A stretch of DNA of 64,000 nucleotides from assembly GCF_002127325.2 (NCBI RefSeq), contig NC_035436.2, positions 22,338,383 through 22,402,382 of the forward strand, in the 5' to 3' direction. The notes under the pieces were generated by a model. The model was given only the letters and a program-made list of their open reading frames with translations. It had not been told where the DNA came from and did not search any database. Source of the DNA: Helianthus annuus (Eukaryota > Streptophyta > Magnoliopsida > Asterales > Asteraceae). Each line of letters opens with the position of its first letter. Position 1 is the first letter of the stretch. The position numbers were made by a program, and so were the translations under genes. Of this stretch, positions 30,565 to 41,900 are shown in pieces.

Positions 30565-33500
30565 TTACTCTTGCTTAACCTTAATGCCGTTTACCAATAA
30601 TAAAAAGTCAAATCTTGATTTGTCAAATGCTTTGGTAAAAAGGTCGGCACGTTGGTCATCGGTGTGGACCTTAACAACATCGATTAGCCTTTTCTCAAAG
30701 CAATCACGTATGAAGTGATATTTGATTTTGATGTGTTTGGTCTTTGAGTGCTGCATAGGATTTCTAGTGATCTGTAATGCTGCAGAATTATCAACGTAAA
30801 TAGGAGTAGTTAGGAATTCAAAACCGTACTCCCGCAATTGTTGTTGGATCCACAGAACTTGGGAGCAACAACTTGAGGCAGCAATGTATTCAGCTTCACA
30901 TGTTGATGTAGCGACACACGTCTGCTTCTTGCACTGCCATGTGACTAGGCGATTTCCTAAAAACTGACATCCAGCCGTTGTGGATTTGCCGTCGATTTTG
31001 CATCCGCCAAAATCAGAATCACTGAAAGCGACCAATTCAAAGTTATTATCCCTAGGGTACCATAGACCGGTGTCAGGGCAACCCTTCAAATAACGAAAGA
31101 TCCTTTTTACAGCTGCAAGATGTGAGGCCTTCGGGTTGACTTGATATCTAGCAAGCAGGCATGTTGGGTACAGTATGTCTGGCCTCGATGCTGTGAGGTA
31201 CATAAGAGATCCGATCATCGCGCGGTAATATGAGGGGCTAACAGCTTCACCCTTCAAGTCTGGAGTAATTCCGTGATTTGTCGGCAATGGGGTACCAATG
31301 GGCGTTACATCAGACATCTGGAACCGGTTCAAGATGTCACCAACATATTTAGTCTGATGGATGAATATCCCAGACTCAGTTTGTTGCACTTGTAGGCCCA
31401 AGAAGAAGGTCATTTCCCCCATAGCACTCATCTCGAATTTATCCTGCATAATGCGCTCGAAATTCCTACACAAAACATCATTAGTAGAACCAAAAATAAT
31501 ATCATCAACATATACCTGTACCAGAAGAAGATCTCCATCTTGTTCTTTGATGAAAAGAGTACAATCGATAAGACCTCTTCGAAAACCGTTCTCCAGCAGA
31601 TAGGTAGATAAGGTCGCATACCAACCTCGTGGCGCTTGATGAAGACCACAGAGAGCTTTGTTGAGCAACCAAACCCGATCGGGATGGATAGGATCTTCAA
31701 AACCGGGAGGCTGTTCGACGTACACCTCTTCTTCAACCACACCATGTAAGAATGCACTTTTGACGTCCATCTGGTAAACTTTGAATCCTTTGAATGAGGC
31801 ATAAGCCAGAAAGATCCGAATAGCTTCCAAGACGTGCAACAGGTGCATAGACTTCGTTGTAGTCGATTCCTTCTATCTGACGAAAACCTTGAACGACTAA
31901 ACGTGCTTTGTTCCGGATAACAACTCCGCGGTCATCCTTTTTGCATTTGAACACCCAACGGGTACCAATCTTCTTGTATCCAGCAGGTTTCTCTACGAGT
32001 TTCCAGACACCAAGCTTCTGGAATTGTTGCAGTTCTTCCTACATTGCTTCCACCCAAGAGTTATCTTTCATGGCTTCTTTCCAAGTTCTTGGCTCTTCCT
32101 GTGAAACATAACACGCGAAAGACCAATCGTTTTGTTGCCCGGATTCTCGAATAGCTGCATACAGGCCTGCATTGTTGTTGTTTCGCAACATGTTTCTTGT
32201 TTGAATGCCACTTTGCACATTCCCAATGATGTTTTGTTGAGGATGGGTATTATGAATCCTTGTTTCTGGATTATCTGGAACTGGAATATTTATACCTAGG
32301 TTGTTGAGATTGAGGTCAACAACTAAATCAATGCCCAGAATTGACGAAGAGGATGATGCAGTTGCTTCAGCTGTTCTATGGGTATCCACTGGAGGAGTAC
32401 CCTCTGAAGTACCGTGAACTGCTGTTGTTGGAGCTTCTTGATCTGCATCTAGAAATTCATCATCCTCTGAAGATTCGTTCAATTCGGCTGCATCATGAAA
32501 ATCCTCATTGTTGAGAGTATTATTGTTCACCGAAGATGGTTCTTGATTGACAAGAATTGGACGAACCACCGGTGAAACTGTTGCATTGTCACTCTCGAAA
32601 AACATCCTTGCCGCAACACTTTCTTCAACGGCTTCAACATTGATCGAATTGAAAAAGTCATCGTACTCAAACATCCAAGGCTGACCAGGACATTTGACTG
32701 GCAAAGTGTGCCTTTGTACTCTGACCTCAGACCATTCCTCGACCCTTTTAGTCTCTAGATTCCAGACTCGTAAGTTAGGGGTGGCATACCCAAGAAAGTA
32801 TCCGTCTATTGCTTTTGCCCCAAACTTTCCATTAGGATCGATGATTGTACATGGAGCTCCAAACGGTTCAAGATAAGACAAATCTGGTTTTCGTTTTTGA
32901 AGAAGCTCAAAGCAGGTCTTATTGTGCCTTTTGACTGTAAGTACTCGGTTCAATGTATAACATGCAGAGGCCACAGCTTCAGTCCAGAATGGAATGGGCA
33001 ACTGCGACTCTACCAACATTGTCCTAGCAGTCTCGATCAATGTGCGGTTCTTACGTTCAGCGACGCCATTCTGTTGAGGAGTATAAGCTGCACTAAACTC
33101 ATGAAGAATACCCTTTGAAGTGCAAAACTCCGCCATGGCATGATTTTTAAATTCAGTACCATTGTCGCTACGTATCCGCCTAACCTTCAACTTATATAAA
33201 TTCTCAATCTGAATGATCAAGTTTTTGATAATACCAAAGGTTTCACTCTTGTGTGCCATGAACGCCACCCAAGAAAATCTTGAATAATCATCAGTTATCA
33301 CGAGGCAGTATTGATCACCCCGAATACTCTTGTGCTTGACAGGACCAAACAAATCCATGTGCAAACGTTCAAGAGGAACTGCCACCGTGTTGATCTTCTT
33401 AGTAGGGTGCTTCTTCTTTGTTTGCTTTCCTTTCTGGCACGAAACACAGACGTCTTGAAGATGGAAATTTTTGAGGGGAACACCATTCACTAATTCATTT

Positions 33501-34003
33501 GAAACCAAATGATTCATTTTGCGTAAGTGAATGTGACCCATTCGTCTGTGCCAAGAGATAGAGTCTTTTTCTGTGGCTTTGGAAACGAAACAAGTTGCTT
33601 GTGCAGACGTAGTAATAGCTTGGCTCATATCAAGGACGTACAAATCATTTATCCTTGGAGCTGACAAGAGAATCCATTCTTTTGGAATTTTGAAGCCGGG
33701 TTTCAGCACATAACATCCATTAGCATCAAAGTGTACTGAGAATTGCTTGTCACAGATTTGAGAAACACTAAGAAGATTGTGATCAAGTTGTTGCACAAAG
33801 TTGATCTTGTCAAAGCTGACAATCCCGTTGGATATCATTCCTTCACCCGTAATATAGCCTCCCTTATCTCCAGCAAAAGCAACATAACCTCCTCTAATAG
33901 ATTTGACGTCGTAGAGAAGCTTCATGTCGCCTGTCATGTGCCTAGATGCCCCACTATCAACGATCCAAGGACTACTGATAGTTCCTCCTGGAACACCCTG
34001 CAC
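30565..34003 (-). pseudogene. pol: Sirevirus-A pol (protease, integrase, RT, RNase H), broken
   Basis: Protease [10 protein letters not shown] opens the frame; then come the HHCC pre-integrase region, integrase core, RT with YVDDIIFGS and RNase H up to [13 protein letters not shown] stop at 32039 replaces a glutamine codon of the sister element, and one extra base near 31838 shifts the frame between 31954-31733 and 31848-30565. Joined domains are otherwise well preserved, indicating moderate age. Confidence 0.93.
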
Positions 34004-34017
34004 ATGAACTCAATTGA

Positions 34018-37000
34018 TTAGTTGGAGATGGGGACCCAAGCCATTGTGGTCTTGGGTCTTCCATTTTCATCAATAACAATAACTTCTTGTCTTTGATGAT
34101 TGGTAAATTGTGATGTTCCCCCTGATTCATTAACCGTTTTTGGTTTGCAGGTCTGTTTTGTTTTACCAGTGTTGTTCTTTAAAATTTTAACTTCATGATT
34201 GTCTGAAGTTTTTGAATTGTCTGGTTTTACAGAAACAGATGTTTTGTTAACCACATCGGTTTTAATTGCCTTTTCAATTTTCTTGACCTGTTGGCGTTTC
34301 TGTTTCTTTTCCCTTTCTTTTACAAGGCGGGGATCTTGTTTTGCAGAAACATCAACCTTTTCTTTTTGCTTATGAAGATATGGACAATTTCTAATTATAT
34401 GTCCAATTGTTCCACACTCAAAACATGATCTTCGTTCAACAAACCCCGAAGTATCATGTGATCGTTTAGCCGATGATGTCGAACTTTGTGAACCCGAGGT
34501 ACTAGGCTTTAAACTGTTTTGTTCATTTCTTTTCAGAACTGTAGCTTTCTTGACAAAATCTAAGTTAGATTTATTTTCAAACGTTTCAATTTTGTCCGTT
34601 CCCGTCGATTTCACAAAGTTTACATTCTTGTTTTTCTTCTGATTCGGCTTCTTTTGCGCTTGAGCCGGTGATTTTCCTTTTGGCTTGGTGTGATTTTGCT
34701 GTTTCTGCACTGTTGGTAATTTCTTGTTGCCATATTGTTTTCGAATTTCATCCTTTGGAATAGGAGGACACTGTGTAACTGTAACACGTGGTCCTGTCTT
34801 TCCCAAAAACTTACTAGTCGAATTCTCAAAGACTTTACTGATTAAGGATTGATTAACATTCTTAATAGGAAAATCTTTGTCTGAATAAATCTTATCATCA
34901 CCAACAAGAGTGTACAGCAAGTTCACACTCTCCGACTCTTCTGCAGATGAGGACTTGATTGCAACAGTCTTAGCAGGTTTTGCAGGAGGATCACATAGAA
35001 TATGATTCTCAAGAGGTATGTCCTCATTTTTAACTACCGCATCAGACTTTGCTGAATCAGTATCATCAGATTCATCATCAGAAGAATCAGCATCCTCAAT
35101 CACAACTGGAGGATCCTGATTCTGTTCAGCAGTTACAAATGTATCTGCTGACAAATCTGAATCTGAGGATACTTCTTTCTGGTATCCGAGTCCTGCTGCA
35201 AACTCTTTCACATCTAGAGGCACAGATGGTTCAAAGAACACTCTGTCCTCCTCATCCGGCATGGCATCATAATTATGTCTCACTGGTGGTGGACAATTTT
35301 TATAGCCTATGCACGTGACGTCCCTTTTCTCCTTTTGGACATCAATGATGTGATCCAACACATAGCTAGAACTCAAATAACTATCTAACTTGAGTTGGAT
35401 TGCCTCACTCTCCGTTTTTACACAAGCCATCTCTTTTTGCATTGTCTCAAGGCGAGATATATACAAATTAATGTCAGTTTGTTTTCTGGAAACCATTTTA
35501 GTTAACTCGGTTTTATCTTTCTTTAACTTTTCAATTACCGATTTAAACTCCTTTTCATGGTTTTCATATTGGCTTCAGTGCATTTGGAAAGGTCCACAGT
35601 CAATTTCTGATTGTGAATAAAAGTCACATCATACTTTTCTTCCAAGGCTTCATGCTTACTTTGCAAGTCACACAAATTCTCATTCACTGCAGTATGTTTG
35701 TCTTGCAAGTCAAACAAGCTAGCTTGTAAAGCATCATGTTTGCCTTGCAACTCAGACATACTTTTCTCTACATCAGCACATCTAGCACGCAATCTATCAC
35801 ATTCATCACAATTATCAACAGTGGGTTCATCGACACATACCTGACTTGATGAACCATCGACATTAGCCATAAAGGCTGAATGGAGAGAAGACGAAGAATA
35901 AGCAACTTGATCCACCAAGATAGATCTTCTTTAAGTTTCTTCTGCAGCTTCCCCCAAAAGTTCATCAATATCTGCATCGATTGCTGCATTTAATGTCTCA
36001 CCCACATGATCATCACCAGAACTGGATGATTCTTCATTAACACTCCTGCTGTACCCAGAAGAGTCTTCATCTTCAAAAGATTCACCACCACTGGCGGAAG
36101 ATTCTCCACCACTGGTGTGAACTAAATCCTTCATAACTTGAGCAAAACATGCTGTTCCATCGGGAGCATCACCACCCAACTAGATTGACCAGTCACAACC
36201 TTCATCCACCTGAACCGCAAGTGCCCGGTTGGTTTGGTTGTTGACGGGCACCAATGTACGCTCATTGTTTCTGTTCTGGTTCTGCTGGTTGCCTTGGTTT
36301 CTGAAGGGGTTTTGGTTCCCGTGCTGTGCTGGCTTTGTACATTCTCTTTTAAAATGACCCCGTTCACCACAGTTGAAGCACTTCACTGCCTGTTTATCGA
36401 ACCCATACTTGGTGTCTCTCTTACTCTCCAAGCTGGTTCTGCCAGTACTTTCCATCCAATCCTTTGCCCTTCTCACAGCACTAGCAAAGGCCCACTTGAT
36501 ATCCATCAAGTCCATCTCTTCTTTATCAATCTGCCGATAGTCTTCTTGTGTCAGATTAATGTTGCCAATCTGACCTTCTATTAACCCACAGTACGCGCTC
36601 ACTACAGTGTTAAGCAGCTCCATGTGTTCCTTTGCTACTTCTACACTGACCTTAGAGAAGCTTGAAGTGTCGAGCTGTACTGTACTTGGCTTTGATTGCT
36701 GACCAGCAGATGATGTTCCTCCATAACACGCACGTTGTTGTTGAGCAGGAGGAGGAGGAGGTGGTTGTATTGGATTTCCATACATGTCTGTGGTGGGAGG
36801 TGGCTTAACAGGAACTTGCACCGGATTGCCATACATATCTGTACTTGTGACAAACGCCGTTTGTAGTGGAGCATGTGGACCGGTTCTTGCAGACGAAGTA
36901 CTCGAAGTTCCATAATACATTTCTGGATTTTGTGGCAATGGAACTCTCTTCGCCTTTAATGTTTCCTCCTGATCCTTGTTTTCCAAAAGCTGCACGAAGT

Positions 37001-37826
37001 CGTTGATATTTGTAGTTCTCAACACTCCGTTATACTTCAGGATTTCCAAGAAACTGCTCCATTGGGGAGGCAAAGCATCAGCAAACTTCTTCACCACTTC
37101 TGCTTGAGTTGTCGCTACACCAAAATTATTCAACTCAGTAAGCAAATGATAAAACCGGCTTGTCATGTCTCCCAAAGACTCCTTATCCATGCACGTGAAA
37201 CAGTCGAATTCTTTCTTGAGAAGATCATGACGCAATTGGCGTGTTGCTTCATTCCCTACTCCTCTGGTTTTCAATCCGTCCCACAACTTCTTAGTCGTCT
37301 TGAAGCTGACAAACTGGTGGTAGATATCCTTGCTTAACGCCTGAGTGAGGATGGCGTATGCTTTCTTTTCCAGATCATACATTTTCTTTTGATCTTCAGG
37401 AAGATCTGCAAACGTAGCAGTATCTGAAGCAGCAACTTCTATAGCTTGATCGAAATCTGTAGTGAAACGTATCCACAGTGCGGTGTTTTGACCAAGAACG
37501 TATGTACGTAATCTATCAACCCAGCCCGGATATTCATTTAAATGCATCAACTTCGGAGGTCGATTCAAACTTCCGGTTTCGCTTTCGCTCAATAAAATAC
37601 TTCGGATGCTCGGAGTTTGATTCGATACTAATGCCCATTGACTTGACGATATGGCATTTGCTTGTGAAGATGTAGACACCGGAGACTCGGCCCATGAAGG
37701 TGATAGACTTGTACACGTGTACTTTCCACTATCTGGAGCCCGTGTACCCCACCATGTGGGAGTGGAACCCGAACTTGTATATTTTCCACTGTCTGGAGCC
37801 GGAGTTCCCCACCAACTCGGATTCAT
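34018..37826 (-). pseudogene. gag: Sirevirus-A gag, broken
   Basis: It starts MNPSWWGTPAPDSGKY with an internal duplication of the WWGTPAPDSGKY unit, and carries the CFNCGERGHFKREC knuckle, an acidic region, coiled coil and second knuckle CFECGTIGHIIRNC. Compared with Sirevirus-B it has stops at 36180 and 35931 (both CAG/CAA to TAG/TAA) and a short deletion near 35560 that shifts frame. The donor-like CAG|GTATGT at 35841/35840 is conserved. Confidence 0.93.
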
Positions 37827-37849
37827 GTTTTATAAATTGAATTCCTGAA

Positions 37850-38260
37850 AATAACACTCAAAACAACTAAAAGATTATAAGTGACCAGCCGAAAGATCCA
37901 AGCTCGAAAGACAGAAACTAGTTGAACTAAAACAGACCACAATCGAAGGATCAACACTTGTTCGAAGGATCAACAGTGTTCGAAAGATCACTGTTGAATT
38001 TCGTACAGTGATTCCAAAAGATTCACAAACTCGAAAGATTCACAATTTGAATGATCCTTATCTTTCGAAATAAATATCCTTATCTTTCGAACAACTATCT
38101 TTCGAATAGATTCCTGGATCGAAGGATAAGACTCTGACTTCGAAGGATGGGTCGAAAGATGTATATCTATCGAAGCTTCCTTGATCGAAAGATGATCTTT
38201 CAATGTCGAATGATATCCTTCAAATACTCCTGACACACTGACACTGATATGACAGGTTGG
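37850..38260 (-). other. Sirevirus-A leader with TCGAAAGAT motif cluster
   Basis: Many copies of ATCTTTCGA/TCGAAAGAT and the ATCCTTCGA variant lie in both orientations upstream of gag, as in Sirevirus-B. Confidence 0.8.
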
Positions 38261-38597
38261 TGAAAAGGTGATGGATTAGTCAACTTTCGGCAAAAGAGTA
38301 TGGACAGACCATGCCTTTTCTACCAACTTTGATTTTGAAATAAAATATTCCCAAAAAGGAAAACCTTATCCAGAAAATCCGGTCACCGGAACCCACCGGA
38401 ATTATGGCCGGAAATCACCAAATATCTTAAAAACAAGTTTTAAGTTACCCAAACCGCCTTTGAACACACCCGAAAGGTTTAGAACACGTTTTTATGTTTA
38501 AAAATGCAAGAAAACCACCAAAAACGGGTACTAAACCAAGTGTCCAAACACACCAAGACTTGAACAAACCCGGTTTTAAAACAAGGTAAAGAGCCAC

Positions 38598-38610
38598 GGC
38601 TCTGATACCA
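38598..38610 (-). other. Sirevirus-A primer binding site
   Basis: The minus strand reads TGGTATCAGAGCC two bases after the 5' LTR. Confidence 0.93.
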
Positions 38611-38612
38611 CT

Positions 38613-39258
38613 TGTAGGTCCCTCTCGGAGGATGAGGTTCAACCTTAACCTTGTTACGCTAACACACTAGCAAGTGCGGAATCCAAGCTAGTGAGCAAAC
38701 CGGGATGAAACAACCACAAACACAAACACACAAAGATTCACCGATTAACACCACTTGTATTAATGCGAATGAAAGGTTCCGGTTACAAGCACAATGTTTA
38801 CAAATCAGTTTTGCAAACCCTCTAGTGTGTGTGTGTGTTCCTGGACAGAATGCTCTCAATATCTTTCTATCTATCTGTGTGCATCTTTTTGAAATGAACA
38901 CATTGCATGGGTATTTATACCCAAACACAACAAGTCTGGTCGAAGGATCATGCAGAATGACCGAAAGATCATCTGTCGATTACAAAGCCATCGAAGGATC
39001 CACATATACTTCGAAGGATGGTATATCCTTCGAAGTCCATCTGTATTCTTCGTGGTATATCTTTCGAGCTCATCGAAGGATAGAAACAATCCTTCGCTGG
39101 CCCAAACTTCGACACAGGACACATTACAACCATTTAACAACTGTTTGGCCAAGTCAAACCGGAGGATGGTTGACTTGGTCAAACTTACAAGACTAACAGG
39201 AACATCGTTTTACATCGTGACCGAACACAGACAAAGTACAGACACAAGTGCACCAACA
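38613..39258 (-). repeat. Sirevirus-A 5' LTR (646 bp)
   Basis: Pairs with 28159-28766. It contains GGGTATAAATACCC on the minus strand as a TATA box within a near palindrome, and several TCGAAGGAT palindromic words. Confidence 0.95.
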
Positions 39259-39412
39259 AAGTTGTTAACAAAATCATACAATAATAGATATCAAAACGTA
39301 TATTAGCATATATTTAACAAGGAAACATGCGTTCGTTTGTCATTTTATAAATTGCGTAGTTTACCTCAGAAAAAGGTTCTTGCGTCCGAGCTTGCGAAGA
39401 CGACATGTTAGA
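39259..39412 (-). pseudogene. CACTA interior piece between two insertions
   Basis: A minus-strand exon-like stretch at 39412-39365 (MSSSQARTQEPFSE) ends at a GTAAAC donor; intron-like sequence then runs to the Sirevirus-A target site. It continues from 47317 once the LARD is removed. Confidence 0.5.
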
Positions 39413-41862
39413 TGTCACACCCCAACCAATGGCGGAAACATCGGGATGAGACGAAGTGTGAAGATTGCTAGAGACATCATAACGCTATTTGTGACAATAT
39501 TTAATAAACCGATTTCATTTCATAATTCATTTGTCAACGTTACAAAGAAATCAAATAACGTCAAGTTCAAAGGAATTAGAATACAACATAATCAAAATTG
39601 ATACAACGATTAAACCTAAACGTCTATATGTGTATCTAGGCATCAACGCTACTTCATTTCATAGCATCATCATCCTCAACCTGTAACATGTTTAAAATAA
39701 AGTTCAATGCAAAAGCAAAGGCGAGTATACAAGTTTAAGCATAAGTATAAGTATAAGTATAAAAGTTTAAAACGAATCCACATGGCAACTTAGTTTATAC
39801 GAGATCAACCTATCATGGCATGCAATATTTCTAGCCAACCTCTGTTTACGCAAGTAAGTTTAATTAATTCAACACGACCCAAGTTTAAGGGGGGCGGTGC
39901 GTTACTCCTATAGCGTTATACATGTCGAAGGGAGGCTCGTGAGAGCTAATGACTAAAACATATCACATAAGTATGGTCCACGTAAGCATCAAGTATCATA
40001 ACATAGTATTCATGTATAAGGATTGTTTTGTGCATTGCATAAAGAATAAGTTTAAGTGTAGTTTAATAGTAAAACATGTTACACCCCAAAAAGTGGTAAA
40101 CATAAAAAAGGGGGTTGCGAGTATACTCACAAATTTGCATATGCTTTCCGATTATCCAATGTGACGAAGTTGATGGGGTTAGAAAGTTGAATGTGTAGGG
40201 TTAAAGTTCTAGTATGCTTAGAGTCGAGATTCGGTATTTAAAACAACATAAAAGTAAGATATGAGAATAGCATGTGAAAATAATCATCTTCAACACTTAA
40301 CCCTTGTATGACACTTGGTAACCACAAGGGTTATGATAATGTTTTCATGAGTTGAACACCCATAAGAATCACAACAAGGTTTAGGTCTTAGGTGATGTTC
40401 TACTACTTTAACATATAAACACAAGTTCAACATCAAAGGTTCGAATGAGTGTATATATATACTTAGGTTAGGTACTACATATTATTTAGTCCAATAATTC
40501 AAGTAGGAGGTAGAAGATTAGGATCTTCATTTAGGCACCTCGTATTATCATAGATGTCATGTATGGGGTAGGAAGGACATGCTTCCATTTAGGAACCCCT
40601 TGAATGTTCACCACTTCACTTGGTGTAACAACAACCAAGGAGGGTCACGAACTAGGATTTGCACAATAACATAAACAACCTAACTATAGAGAAATCATCA
40701 AATCATGTGAGGATTGTATGTAGGACAACCCAAGTCGTTCCATAATCACTCATGTATCAAAGGCTATGTTTGACATGATTTGTGGGTTGAAACCCTAAAC
40801 AAAACACCAAGTTTATGAGGTTTAATCCTCTGATTTTAAATGTCTCAACCTTGTTTTTAAGCTTAGCCAACCATGGGATAAGTTGTAAGCATTAGGACAT
40901 AGGTATGAGATGTGTTGAACACAAGTTACATAGGTTTAAACAAGTTTTTGATAAACATAAAAACAAACAGAAAGTTTATGGACGATTTCGGGGCATTTCC
41001 AGGTCTGATTTCTCCAAGGAGAAGTCTAGGAATCGAACCCCATGATTATCCAAGTAAGTAGGAAAAAGAATCAAGTGATTTCGTTAAGAAATGAGTGAGT
41101 TCTGCTCATTTTCGTGAAGGGGGTGTCAATCTGCTCGAACCCTTGCTTTCAGCTATGGTTTGGAGGATGTTTTGAGAGTTTTTAGTGTTGCAAAAGTGGT
41201 AGGGAGGCTGGTTATAAGTGGTATTTATAGAGGGAAGGATTAGGGTTTCAATGGGTTGGGCTTTGGAAGTGTTTAGAAGGGGTTACACCTTGAAACTAGC
41301 CCACAAAGCCCAACTATATGGGGCTGAATTTTGCTAATTGGGGCTGCCATATTTCTTTATTTTTTTATTCTTTTAAAACATTATAATGAGTAATTTTGTT
41401 AATTAAGTTGTGTAATAATATGCAACAATGTTTCCCCTAACTTGTAACAAGGAGAAATATGAAATAAAACATGATTTAACTAGGTAAAAAGTGTAATGTA
41501 CAAGTATGTAACATGTTTGTAAGTGACAAGTATATGTCACATATTAGATGATTAACCATTGTATAAATAAGCATATTATTAGGGGTTTTTAGGTAACAAT
41601 TTGAGGACAAGCATGGACATGCATCGTGAATAAGTATCGTATAAGTATGAATTACAAATAAGGATTCGATGTACAATGAATTCCAACGTATGAACATGTA
41701 TGAATATGTAGATGGTGAATTTAAAGAAATACGAATTTTATTTATGATCCAAGTCTCGGATTTTACAACGAAAAGACGACTACAATAATACAAGATTTCC
41801 AAAAATAGCATTACAAGGCGAGCTTTCTAATTATGGAAAGTATGAAAAAGCAGGGCGTTACA
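39413..41862 (-). repeat. LARD 3' LTR (2450 bp)
   Basis: Direct copy of 44918-47316 with about 50 extra bases near 39955-40008. It includes an ATAAGT microsatellite and, on the minus strand, a spurious 111-codon ORF found in both LTRs. Confidence 0.95.
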
Positions 41863-41900
41863 GTCTCCCCTCCTTTAGGAAATTTGGTCCCGAAATTTAT
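41863..41900 (-). other. LARD polypurine tract with hairpin
   Basis: The minus strand reads AAATTTCGGGACCAAATTT (arms with one mismatch, 41880-41898), then CCTAAAGGAGGGGAGAC and the LTR. Same layout as in Gypsy-1 and Gypsy-2. Confidence 0.75.

Larger units (their letters stand above)
28159..39258 (-). mobile_element. Sirevirus-A, Copia (Maximus/SIRE-like) element, broken
   Basis: LTRs 28159-28766 and 38613-39258 have flanking AAGCT/AAGTT (a 5-bp target duplication with one change). The order is leader, gag, protease-integrase-RT-RNase H, and a long 3' region with repeated A-G5-A-G tracts, as in Sireviruses. The coding part is very close to Sirevirus-B but has at least three in-frame stops and several frame changes. 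It inserted into the CACTA. Confidence 0.95.

Noticed and set aside
38705..39306. Plus-strand ORFs of 163 and 118 codons
   Set aside because: Antisense to the Sirevirus-A 5' LTR; same low-complexity palindrome wording as other LTR ORFs.
41476..41811. 111-codon minus-strand ORF, repeated at 46930-47265
   Set aside because: Present twice because it lies in the LARD LTRs; sequence is not protein-like and it runs across the expected LTR start.
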